Below, in pieces: positions 1 through 5,335 of a DNA stretch of 5,499 bases. The notes beneath the pieces are model-generated. The model was not told the origin of the DNA and searched no databases. It worked only from the letters and a program-made list of their open reading frames with translations. Both the position numbers and the translations under genes were made by a program. Position 1 is the stretch's first letter. The number at the start of each line of letters is the position of its first letter. This stretch comes from Natrialbaceae archaeon (lineage in GTDB: Archaea > Halobacteriota > Halobacteria > Halobacteriales > Natrialbaceae): assembly GCA_003552885.1 (NCBI GenBank), contig PUPA01000123.1:1-5499 (forward strand), in the 5' to 3' direction.

Positions 1-309
1 ATAACGACGCCGGTGATCTACGGACGGCTGGGGGAGTCGATCGTCGCGACGACCGACCGGAACGCGACCGACTGGTGGAAGAACTTCCGCGGTGGCCACC
101 CGGCGACCCTCTGGATCGCCGGTCGACCGATCGAGGTGACCGGACGGGCGGAGCTCGACCCAGCAGGGATCGCAGACGCATATGCCGAACTCGGCGACCG
201 ATCGCGGGTGTGGCGGTGGGTGGCTCGGGGACTGGGGGTCCGATCCACCGCTCCCAGAGGCGACCCCGAGTCGGCCGCGACGGAGGTCGTCCTGGTCGTG
301 TTCGAGTAG
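1..309 (+). CDS. C-terminal part of a nitroreductase/quinone-reductase-like (deazaflavin-dependent, DUF385/Ddn-like) protein, 5' end outside window
   Basis: The frame is open from the first base and ends at TAG 307-309, leaving 102 residues; the true start lies upstream. The visible part begins ITTPVIYGR and continues with TTDRNATDWWKNFRGGHPAT, then LWIAGRPIEVTG. This order (TTPV-Y-R-G, then WW-NFRGGHPA, then a short beta strand ending VTG) is what I know from the split-barrel, F420-binding nitroreductase/quinone reductase-like proteins common in haloarchaea, where the TTPV stretch follows a GRxSG motif that would lie before the window. Such proteins use reduced F420 or a related cofactor on soluble or membrane quinone-type substrates, but the substrate here is unknown. 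The last 30 residues are variable and end VLVVFE. It lies 113 nt ahead of the phosphohexomutase in the same direction. A pyridoxamine-5'-phosphate-oxidase-like fold protein of another subgroup is the main alternative. An internal GTG at 13 is not a credible start because conserved sequence precedes it. Confidence 0.62.
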   Translation: MTTPVIYGRLGESIVATTDRNATDWWKNFRGGHPATLWIAGRPIEVTGRAELDPAGIADAYAELGDRSRVWRWVARGLGVRSTAPRGDPESAATEVVLVVFE

Positions 310-392
310 AGCCTTTTGATCGGTCACGGCGGCTTCGAGGGCGAACGGGGGGTTCAGGGCGGCCGGCGGGCGACGCGGCCGGGTCGGAACCA

Positions 393-398
393 CTTTGG
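393..398 (+). promoter_or_regulatory. Weak TATA-like box for the phosphohexomutase gene (leaderless spacing)
   Basis: CTTTGG at 393-398 is centred about 27 nt before the ATG at 423, the spacing expected if transcription begins at or next to the start codon, as is common in haloarchaea. The preceding CGGAACCA resembles a purine-rich BRE. No Shine-Dalgarno sequence is visible just before the ATG, which fits a leaderless mRNA. The box is a poor match to the T/A-rich consensus, so co-transcription from the upstream gene is equally possible. Confidence 0.25.
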
Positions 399-422
399 GT
401 GATCCAGTCACAGTACGGGACG

Positions 423-1787
423 ATGGAAGTGTTCGGATCGAGCGGGACGCGGGGGGTCGCAAACGAGGAGCTGACGCCCGGGTTCGTCCTGCGCGTGGCG
501 AAGGCCGCGGGGACGGCCTGGGGGGTCGAGCGGGTCGCCGTCGGTCGGGACACGCGTCGGACCGGTCGGATGCTCGCCGACGCGGCCTCGAGCGGGCTCG
601 CGAGCGTCGGGGTGGACGTCGACCGGATCGGGGTCGTCCCCACGCCGGCCGCACAGCTGTACGCCGAGAGCGAGGGCGTCCCGGCGATGGTGATCACGGC
701 CTCACACAACCCCCCACAGTACAACGGCGTGAAGCTCGCCGGCCCCGACGGGGTCGAACTCTCGATCACGGCGCTCGAACGGGTCGAGAACGTGTTGCTC
801 GAGGGGACGTTCGCGACCGCACGCTGGGACGAGACGGGCCGGGTTCGGGAGGTCGAGGGCGTCCGCAGACAGTACGTCGAGGCCGCGCTCGGCTCGCTCG
901 ACCGCGACCGGATCGCCGCGGCCGACCTGACGGTGGCTCTCGACCCCGGCCACGGTGCGGGCTCGCTGACCAGCCCCGCGTTCCTCCGGAAGCTGGGCTG
1001 TCGGGTCGTGACCGTCAACGCCCAGGCCGACGGCCGGTTCCCGGGGCGGGATCCGGAGCCGGTGTCGGGGAACCTCGCGGGGCTGGGGCGGCTCGTCCGC
1101 GCCTCTGACGCCGACGTCGGGGTCGCCCACGACGGCGACGCCGACCGGGCGATCTTCTTCGACGAGTCCGGCTCGTACGTCGAGGGCGACGCGGCGCTGG
1201 CCGCGCTCGCGGCGGCCGAGCTCGAAGCCGGCGACACGACCGTCTCGGCGGTCAACGTCTCCCAGCGGCTCGTCGACGTCGTCGCCGACGCCGGCGCGGA
1301 GATCGAGCTCACGCCGATCGGCTCGACGAACATCATCACCCGCATCCGCGAACTCGAGGCGAACGGCCGTCGGGTGCCGGTCGCCGGCGAGGGCAACGGG
1401 GGGATCTTCTTCCCCGAGTACCGGCTCTCTCGGGACGGGGCGTTCACGGCCGGCAAGTTCCTTGAGCTCGTGGCCGACCGGCCGGTCAGCGAGCTCGTGG
1501 CACCGTACGACGGCTACGCGAACGTCCGGCACAACGTCGAGTACGGCTCGACAGCCGAGCGCGATGCGATGCTCGACGCGGCGGCCAACCACGCCAAGGC
1601 GTCGGACGCGGCGCTCAACACCCGGGACGGCTACCGGCTCGACCACGGCGACGCGTGGGTGCTCGCCCGCCCGAGCGGCACGGAGCCGCTCGTTCGCGTC
1701 TACGCCGAGGCCCGCGAGCGCTCCCGTGCCGAAGAGCTCGCCGGCTCGCTGCACGACGCCCTCCTCGAGGCGAGGGCGGGCGCCTGA
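423..1787 (+). CDS. glmM: Alpha-D-phosphohexomutase, probable phosphoglucosamine mutase / phosphomannomutase
   Basis: A 454-residue cytoplasmic enzyme, the normal length for the four-domain alpha-D-phosphohexomutase superfamily, which moves phosphate between C6 and C1 of a hexose via a phosphoserine. All four signatures are present in order: N-terminal FGSSGTRG (4-11); the phosphoserine loop TASHNPP (92-98, catalytic Ser94); the metal loop DGDADR (237-242); the sugar-binding loop GEGNGG (322-327); and the phosphate-binding RPSGTEP (416-422). GEGNGG replaces the GE-S-GH form of bacterial enzymes and is what I associate with archaeal GlmM/PMM proteins. GlmM would make glucosamine-1-phosphate for UDP-GlcNAc, and PMM would make mannose-1-phosphate for glycan donors; sequence alone does not settle which. 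The frame is open far upstream, but ATG 423 is chosen because the conserved FGSSGTRG motif begins at residue 4. The stop directly abuts the stop of the convergent cupin gene. No frameshift or missing catalytic residue is seen. Confidence 0.9.
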   Translation: MEVFGSSGTRGVANEELTPGFVLRVAKAAGTAWGVERVAVGRDTRRTGRMLADAASSGLASVGVDVDRIGVVPTPAAQLYAESEGVPAMVITASHNPPQYNGVKLAGPDGVELSITALERVENVLLEGTFATARWDETGRVREVEGVRRQYVEAALGSLDRDRIAAADLTVALDPGHGAGSLTSPAFLRKLGCRVVTVNAQADGRFPGRDPEPVSGNLAGLGRLVRASDADVGVAHDGDADRAIFFDESGSYVEGDAALAALAAAELEAGDTTVSAVNVSQRLVDVVADAGAEIELTPIGSTNIITRIRELEANGRRVPVAGEGNGGIFFPEYRLSRDGAFTAGKFLELVADRPVSELVAPYDGYANVRHNVEYGSTAERDAMLDAAANHAKASDAALNTRDGYRLDHGDAWVLARPSGTEPLVRVYAEARERSRAEELAGSLHDALLEARAGA

Positions 1788-2135
1788 TCACCCCTCTGTC
1801 TCCCGGATCGAGTACGAGCTCGGCTCGGCCGAGAGGAACGTGATCAGGGCGACGATCTCCTCGTCGACGTCGAAGAAGTCGTGTTCGACCCCGCGCTCGA
1901 CGTAGACGATGTCGCCGGGACCGACCGCGTGCGTCTCGTCGCCGACGCGGATCTTCCCGGCTCCGGAGACGATCTGGTAGATCTCGTCTTCGGTGTGGGG
2001 GTTTTTCGGGACGTCATCGCCGGCGGGGTACCGGCCGACCTCGACGGTCGCCCCCTCGAGGTCGAACAGTTCGAGGTGGTCGGTTCCCGATCGATCGAGC
2101 CTGTCTATGGTGTCCTCGAGCGAGTGGTGAACCAT
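1788..2135 (-). CDS. Small single-domain cupin protein
   Basis: A 115-residue protein with one conserved cupin barrel. Cupin motif 1 reads VPKNPHTEDEIYQIVSG (42-58): metal-type ligands His47 and Glu51 and the closing Gly58 fit the family spacing, but the usual first histidine is Asn45. Motif 2 is GDIVYVERGVEHDFFD (74-89) with His85; the usual proline before the turn is Glu80. A mononuclear metal site with His47, Glu51 and His85 is plausible, with Asn45 as a weak or absent ligand. Small stand-alone cupins range from sugar isomerases and dioxygenases to ligand sensors, so no reaction can be assigned. The protein is acidic and has no signal peptide or membrane segment. It converges on the phosphohexomutase with zero spacing and diverges from the TbsP-like regulator gene, with which it shares a 174-bp intergenic region. 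The ATG (CAT at 2133-2135) gives an ordinary cupin length; no clear Shine-Dalgarno sequence is seen. Confidence 0.85.
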   Translation of the reverse strand: MVHHSLEDTIDRLDRSGTDHLELFDLEGATVEVGRYPAGDDVPKNPHTEDEIYQIVSGAGKIRVGDETHAVGPGDIVYVERGVEHDFFDVDEEIVALITFLSAEPSSYSIRETEG

Positions 2136-2240
2136 ACCACACGACTAGGCCGTGGGGAACATGATCGCTTCCCCCGCGGCAAGGGCCGACCCTCCCCTCG
2201 GGAACCGCACTCGGGCAAACGTACCCCGGGATCGCCCGTG

Positions 2241-2247
2241 ATTATAA
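2241..2247 (-). promoter_or_regulatory. Candidate TATA box for the cupin gene
   Basis: Read on the minus strand this is TTATAAT preceded by CGGAAG, a good haloarchaeal BRE-plus-TATA combination. Transcription would start near 2218 and give a leader of about 80 nt before the cupin ATG. The same bases read ATTATAA on the plus strand and could act as a distal promoter for the TbsP-like gene (start near 2270). The direction is assigned mainly from the purine-rich flank, so it is uncertain. Confidence 0.4.
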
Positions 2248-2271
2248 CTTCCGCGGCCTCCCCGTCCAACA

Positions 2272-2281
2272 AAATTAAATA
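2272..2281 (+). promoter_or_regulatory. TATA box of the TbsP-like regulator gene
   Basis: AAATTAAATA sits in an AT-rich island within GC-rich DNA. Its centre is about 33 nt before the ATG at 2310, so transcription should start around 2302-2305 with a leader of only a few bases. No Shine-Dalgarno sequence precedes the ATG, consistent with an almost leaderless mRNA. The first codons after ATG (AGT TCG AAT TTA) are also unusually AT-rich, as expected where structure near the start is avoided. Confidence 0.6.
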
Positions 2282-2306
2282 CACATACGTCGTTGAGTAC
2301 TGTGTA
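2280..2306. promoter_or_regulatory. Candidate operator: inverted repeat TACACA-N15-TGTGTA
   Basis: TACACA at 2280-2285 and its exact reverse complement TGTGTA at 2301-2306 face each other across 15 bp. The left arm overlaps the end of the TATA box and the right arm ends 3 nt before the ATG, so a bound dimer would cover the transcription start. The centre-to-centre distance of 21 bp is two helical turns, placing both arms on the same DNA face. This suggests autoregulation or control by another dimeric regulator. A 6-bp match in AT-rich DNA can arise by chance. Confidence 0.35.
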
Positions 2307-2309
2307 ATC

Positions 2310-3128
2310 ATGAGTTCGAATTTACTCGACCGCCGGATCGAGGATATCCTCCAGGCCGTCCTCGCCGACGCCGACGGGGACGTCTACGTGGTGAACCCCT
2401 CCGCGGAGGCGATAGAGGAGTTCGTCGACGTCGCAACCTCCTTCGAGGGGGCCCTGCCGACGGTCAGGATGCTCGCCGACGAACGGACGCTCAAAGACGT
2501 GATGGACGATTTCATCGTCGCCGGCAACGCGGCCGACCTCATCGCCGACGGCGTCCTCGGAGTTCGAACCCTCGGGGAGCCCCCCGAGAACTCCCTGCTC
2601 GTGACCGACGCGAACGTCGTCGCCGTCGTCCACGCCGGCGATCGCATCGGCGGGCTGGTCGCCGACGACGGGGCGTTCGTCGACGCGGCCGTCGGCGCCT
2701 ACGAACGCCGGTGGGAGGACGCCGAACCGTTCAACCTCCGGACACCGCCGATCTCGGAGGTGAAAGAGAGCCTCGCCGCCGACATCGGCCCCGACGCCGA
2801 GGCGGACTTCACCGCGATCCTCGACTCCCTCGAGACCGCCCGTGGCGACGGCGACGGGCTCGATGAGGTCACGATCTCGTTGCTCGTCGCGGGCAAAAAC
2901 GAGGCGTTGCTGTACGACATCAGCAAGTGGGGTGAGGACGTCGGCATCGCCAGCAAGGCCACCTTCTCCCGGACGAAGACCAAACTCGAGGACATGGGCC
3001 TGCTCGACACCGAGAAGGTCCCCATCGACGTCGGCCGTCCCCGCCTGCGGCTGAAGATCGGCGACGACCGCCTCCGGGAGGCCGACAACGGCGAGCTCGC
3101 CACCGTCGCCCAGTCGATCCTCGGTTGA
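2310..3128 (+). CDS. tbsP: TbsP-like transcriptional regulator (haloarchaeal DUF5821 family)
   Basis: A 272-residue soluble acidic protein that I recognise from memory as the haloarchaeal TbsP/DUF5821 type. TbsP was described in Haloferax volcanii as acting with TrmB on central carbon genes such as gapII. The N-terminal 1-150 region (starting MSSNLLDRRIEDIL, with VNPS at 29-32 and LADERTLKDVMDDF at 55-68) looks like an alpha/beta regulatory domain. A linker follows at about 150-183. The C-terminal part is a winged helix: DEVTISLLVAG (185-195), then DISKWGEDVGIASKATFSRT (203-222) with a recognition-helix-like segment continuing to KTKLEDMGLL (223-232), and a wing EKVPIDVGRPRLRLKI (235-250). 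The start at ATG 2310 is chosen over the long open upstream frame because the TATA box lies just before it and the upstream frame is only the antisense of the cupin gene. The regulated genes here are unknown; autoregulation through the adjacent inverted repeat is an inference. Confidence 0.8.
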   Translation: MSSNLLDRRIEDILQAVLADADGDVYVVNPSAEAIEEFVDVATSFEGALPTVRMLADERTLKDVMDDFIVAGNAADLIADGVLGVRTLGEPPENSLLVTDANVVAVVHAGDRIGGLVADDGAFVDAAVGAYERRWEDAEPFNLRTPPISEVKESLAADIGPDAEADFTAILDSLETARGDGDGLDEVTISLLVAGKNEALLYDISKWGEDVGIASKATFSRTKTKLEDMGLLDTEKVPIDVGRPRLRLKIGDDRLREADNGELATVAQSILG

Positions 3129-3152
3129 GTCCGAGCGCAACCACCAAGTCTC

Positions 3153-3169
3153 CGCCCCCCGTCGGGGCG
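3153..3169 (+). other. Hairpin just before the rnp3 start codon
   Basis: CGCCCC (3153-3158) and GGGGCG (3164-3169) form a perfect 6-bp G/C stem with a 5-nt loop, ending 3 nt before the rnp3 ATG. If rnp3 is read from a transcript that comes through the TbsP-like gene, this stem would sit where a ribosome lands. If rnp3 is leaderless, the stem would exist only in DNA upstream of the transcript start. Short G/C stems are common by chance at this base composition. Confidence 0.35.
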
Positions 3170-3172
3170 CAC

Positions 3173-3853
3173 ATGTACGAGGCGGTCTACGCCCGGCCGG
3201 CAGGCGACGGTGCCCTCGAGTCGTTCGCCTCTACGGCCTCGAGTTACGGCTTTTCGGGCCTGGTCGCCAGGGGCTCACCGGAGGCCCCCGCCGACCTGGC
3301 CGGCGATCCCCCGATCGACGTCGTCGACGGGGTCGAGGTGGACGCGGACGGCCCCGACGCCGCGCGGCGGGCGGTCGACGCCCATCGGAGTTCGCGGACG
3401 CTCGTCGTCGTTCGTGGCGGGACGAACCGGACGAACCGGTACGCCGTCGAGGACGACCGGGTCGACGTGCTGGCCCGCCCGACCGCGGGGCGTGGTGACC
3501 TGAACCACGTGCTCGTCCGGGCGGCCGCCGAAAACGGCGTCCGGATCGAGTTCGACCTCGCGCCGGTCCTCCGGGCCAGCGGTGGCCGCCGGGTCCGTCA
3601 CCTCCAGTCGCTTCGCAAACTCGGCGAGCTCGTCGACTACTACGACGCCCCGTACGTCGTGAGCGCGGGTCCGACCGACCCCCTCCAGCTCCGGGCGCCG
3701 CGGGAGCTGGCCGCGCTCGGCGACCGCCTCGGCGTCGGTGGGCCGTGGATCGAACGCGGGTTGACCGAGTGGGGGCGTCTCGCCGCCCGGAACCGCCGGA
3801 TCGCCTCCGAGTCGTTCATCGAGCCCGGGGTCGAACGTGGCCGCCATGAGTGA
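3173..3853 (+). CDS. rnp3: RNase P protein component 3 (Rpp30 homologue)
   Basis: A 226-residue subunit of archaeal RNase P, the ribonucleoprotein that removes 5' leaders from pre-tRNA; Rpp30 family proteins have a TIM-barrel fold and pair with Rnp2 (Pop5) to support catalysis by the RNA. The N-terminus MYEAVYARP, the segment IDVVDGVEV (48-56), RTLVVVRGGT (75-84), VDVLARP (97-103), NHVL at 111-114, and the stretch VRIEFDLAPVLRASGGRRVR (123-142) followed by RKLGELVDYYDAPYVVSAGP (148-167) and LRAPRELAALG (173-183) match the haloarchaeal family, as does the end FIEPGVERGR. The length is typical. The gene starts 44 nt after the TbsP-like stop; a degenerate AAGT box at 3146-3149 is at leaderless distance but weak. 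Its end overlaps a 38-codon frame leading to rnp2. A 9-bp tandem repeat (GACGAACCG twice, 3421-3438) encodes TNRTNR (84-89) without obvious change in length. Confidence 0.93.
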   Translation: MYEAVYARPAGDGALESFASTASSYGFSGLVARGSPEAPADLAGDPPIDVVDGVEVDADGPDAARRAVDAHRSSRTLVVVRGGTNRTNRYAVEDDRVDVLARPTAGRGDLNHVLVRAAAENGVRIEFDLAPVLRASGGRRVRHLQSLRKLGELVDYYDAPYVVSAGPTDPLQLRAPRELAALGDRLGVGGPWIERGLTEWGRLAARNRRIASESFIEPGVERGRHE

Positions 3854-3962
3854 CGCGAGTGCACGTCCGGCGAGACTCGACGCGAACGCCGCCGTCTGCG
3901 GGGGGGTCCTCCCGGGTCCCGGGGCGGGAGCCGGCGTGTTCGCCGCCGGACGGTCCCGATGA
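3846..3962 (+). CDS. Possible 38-residue micro-ORF bridging rnp3 and rnp2
   Basis: ATG 3846 overlaps the last 8 nt of rnp3, and the frame stops at TGA 3960-3962, overlapping the rnp2 start codon as ATGA. Double overlap of this kind is typical of translationally coupled genes. The predicted peptide begins MSDASARPARLDANAAV and is then rich in Gly/Ala (20-34), ending RSR. It has no domain, signal peptide or clear membrane helix, and I recognise no family. About three quarters of third positions are G or C, lower than I would expect from a strongly expressed neighbour, and the peptide is basic rather than acidic, which argues against a conserved halophilic protein. The alternative is a non-coding 105-nt spacer whose frame happens to be open, perhaps read only to carry ribosomes to rnp2. 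Confidence 0.3.
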   Translation: MSDASARPARLDANAAVCGGVLPGPGAGAGVFAAGRSR

Positions 3963-4306
3963 GACACCTCCCCAAACACCTCCGGCCTCGCTGGCGGTAT
4001 CTCGCCGTCGGCGTCGAGACCGCCGGTGGGGACGTCGGCCGGCGGGCGTTCCAGCGGGAGCTGTGGTACGCCGCCCAGAACCTGCTCGGCGATCCCGGGA
4101 GCGCCGACGCCGACCTGACCGTCGTCCGGTTTCGGTTCTCGAACGGCTCGGGGGAGGCGCTGGTCCGGGCCCGTCGCGGGGAGGTCGGCCCGGCTCGGGC
4201 GGCGATCGCCTGCGTCGACGAGGTAGACGGGGTGGCCGTCGGCCTCCACGTCCGCGGGGTCAGCGGGACCATCCGTGCCGCGACCGAAACGTTTCTGACG
4301 GGCTGA
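3959..4306 (+). CDS. rnp2: RNase P protein component 2 (Pop5 homologue)
   Basis: A 115-residue RNase P subunit that binds Rnp3 and contacts the catalytic domain of RNase P RNA during pre-tRNA 5' cleavage. The family N-terminus is unmistakable: MRHLPKHLRPRWRYLAVGVE (1-20). It is followed by RRAFQRELWYAAQNLLGDPG (28-47), DLTVVRFRF (52-60), GEALVRARRGEV (65-76), AAIACVDEV (81-89) and VRGVSGTIRA (98-107), giving the alpha/beta RRM-like fold of Pop5. The length is normal for haloarchaea. The ATG is fixed by the conserved MRHLPKHLRP beginning. rnp3 and rnp2 are in the same reading frame and separated by one TGA plus 105 nt; the frame between them is Arg-rich and not protein-like, so this is not a broken fusion. 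Expression is probably coupled to rnp3. A short hairpin follows the stop. Confidence 0.94.
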   Translation: MRHLPKHLRPRWRYLAVGVETAGGDVGRRAFQRELWYAAQNLLGDPGSADADLTVVRFRFSNGSGEALVRARRGEVGPARAAIACVDEVDGVAVGLHVRGVSGTIRAATETFLTG

Positions 4307-4311
4307 CCGCA

Positions 4312-4324
4312 GCCTCTCCGAGGC
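4312..4324 (+). terminator. Possible transcription end signal after rnp2
   Basis: GCCTC-TCC-GAGGC is a perfect 5-bp stem with a 3-nt loop, 5 nt after the rnp2 stop, followed by GTTTGAA and a pyrimidine-rich CCTTCTCCT. Archaeal termination depends more on T-runs than on stems, and there is no long T-run here, so this is a weak call. It does sit between rnp2 and the separate promoter-like box of psmA, where a transcript end would be expected. Confidence 0.3.
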
Positions 4325-4365
4325 GTTTGAACCTTCTCCTACCGGAGACCGGCGGCCGAGTAAGT

Positions 4366-4376
4366 AAACTATTTAG
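4366..4376 (+). promoter_or_regulatory. Candidate promoter (TATA box) of psmA
   Basis: AAACTATTTAG is the only AT-rich stretch in the 205-nt gap between rnp2 and psmA, and TATTTA at 4370-4375 is a good haloarchaeal TATA box preceded by TAAGTAA. Transcription would begin near 4398-4400, giving psmA a leader of about 110 nt, unusually long for a haloarchaeal gene. No second TATA-like box is seen at leaderless distance from the psmA ATG. A 5-bp hairpin (CCGAC 4381-4385 / GTCGG 4392-4396) lies between the box and the expected start. Confidence 0.5.
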
Positions 4377-4411
4377 GACGCCGACGGCAAAGTCGGACAG
4401 AGAGAACCCTC

Positions 4412-4507
4412 GTGTTCGGAAACGGAACCACCGGCACCGCCGCCGACACCGGTCGTGGCGGGCCGGACGTGAGAACCGCCGACGCGACGGACCTCGATCT
4501 AGCGTGA
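4412..4507 (+). CDS. Possible 31-residue leader ORF upstream of psmA (GTG start)
   Basis: GTG at 4412 begins a frame of 31 codons that stops at TGA 4505-4507, 4 nt before the psmA ATG. The start would lie about 12-14 nt downstream of the transcription start predicted from the TATA box at 4366-4376. The peptide starts MFGNGTTGTAADTGRG and ends DATDLDLA. It is acidic (5 Asp, no Lys) and about five sixths of its third codon positions are G or C, as in genuine haloarchaeal genes. There is no recognised family, signal peptide or membrane segment. It could be a leader whose translation controls or feeds ribosomes to psmA, or just an open frame by chance in GC-rich DNA; a GTG start and short length keep confidence low. 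In DNA the stretch 4431-4466 also has complementary GC-rich arms that could form a bulged stem. Confidence 0.27.
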   Translation: MFGNGTTGTAADTGRGGPDVRTADATDLDLA

Positions 4508-4508
4508 T
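4504..4508 (+). promoter_or_regulatory. Partial Shine-Dalgarno sequence before psmA
   Basis: GTGAT at 4504-4508 matches part of the anti-Shine-Dalgarno complement (GGAGGTGATC) and ends 3 nt before the psmA ATG. It overlaps the stop codon of the 31-codon frame. The spacing is short and the match incomplete, so its strength is doubtful, but an mRNA with a leader of about 110 nt would need some such signal. Confidence 0.35.
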
Positions 4509-4511
4509 ACT

Positions 4512-5285
<774 letters not shown>

Positions 5286-5308
5286 CCGCAGCGTCTCGGG
5301 AAAGGCTC

Positions 5309-5314
5309 TTTTAA
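5309..5314 (+). promoter_or_regulatory. TATA-like box for the SBDS gene; GGAGG also present
   Basis: TTTTAA at 5309-5314 is preceded by the purine-rich GGGAAAGG and is centred about 25 nt before the ATG at 5336, the expected distance for leaderless transcription. GGAGG at 5320-5324 could instead serve as a Shine-Dalgarno sequence with an 11-nt gap if the gene is read through from psmA. The TTTT run could also help end the psmA transcript. The SBDS gene may therefore be both co-transcribed and separately started. Confidence 0.45.
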
Positions 5315-5335
5315 CTGGCGGAGGAACCCCTGGCC

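Noticed and set aside
75..422. Upstream in-frame extension of the phosphohexomutase
   Set aside because: It overlaps the end of the nitroreductase-like gene, is Arg/Gly-rich, and the conserved FGSSGTRG motif belongs four residues from the true start.
702..1754. A 350-codon open frame on the minus strand across the phosphohexomutase
   Set aside because: It is antisense to a gene with all family motifs; long mirror frames are expected in GC-rich DNA with strong third-position bias, and its product shows no recognisable motif.
1881..2309. Upstream in-frame extension of the TbsP-like gene
   Set aside because: The extension is mostly antisense of the cupin gene and crosses the promoter; the family N-terminus MSSNLL and the TATA box place the start at 2310.
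2105..2311. A 68-codon minus-strand frame in the cupin/TbsP intergenic region
   Set aside because: It starts inside the regulator's start codon region and covers the promoters; the product is Arg/Pro-rich and unrecognised.
2322..3140. A 272-codon open frame on the minus strand across the TbsP-like gene
   Set aside because: Antisense shadow of a recognised regulator; no promoter-like box or family sequence supports it.
3421..3438. Tandem 9-bp repeat GACGAACCG in rnp3
   Set aside because: It encodes TNRTNR at a position where, from memory, homologues have the same length, so it is probably coincidental codon similarity and not a recent expansion.
3851..3958. rnp3 and rnp2 in the same frame, as if one stop codon had split a fusion
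   Set aside because: The frame between them is Arg-rich and non-protein-like, both proteins have complete family ends, and they are separate subunits in archaea.
3275..4249. A 324-codon minus-strand frame spanning rnp3, the spacer and rnp2
   Set aside because: It covers two well-identified RNase P genes and its product is Pro/Arg/Asp-rich low-complexity sequence typical of shadow frames.
4431..4466. Complementary GC-rich arms (CCGGCACCGCC / GGCGGGCCGG) upstream of psmA considered as a riboswitch-like element
   Set aside because: The stem needs a bulge, has competing pairings, and matches no RNA family I know; at this base composition such arms arise often.
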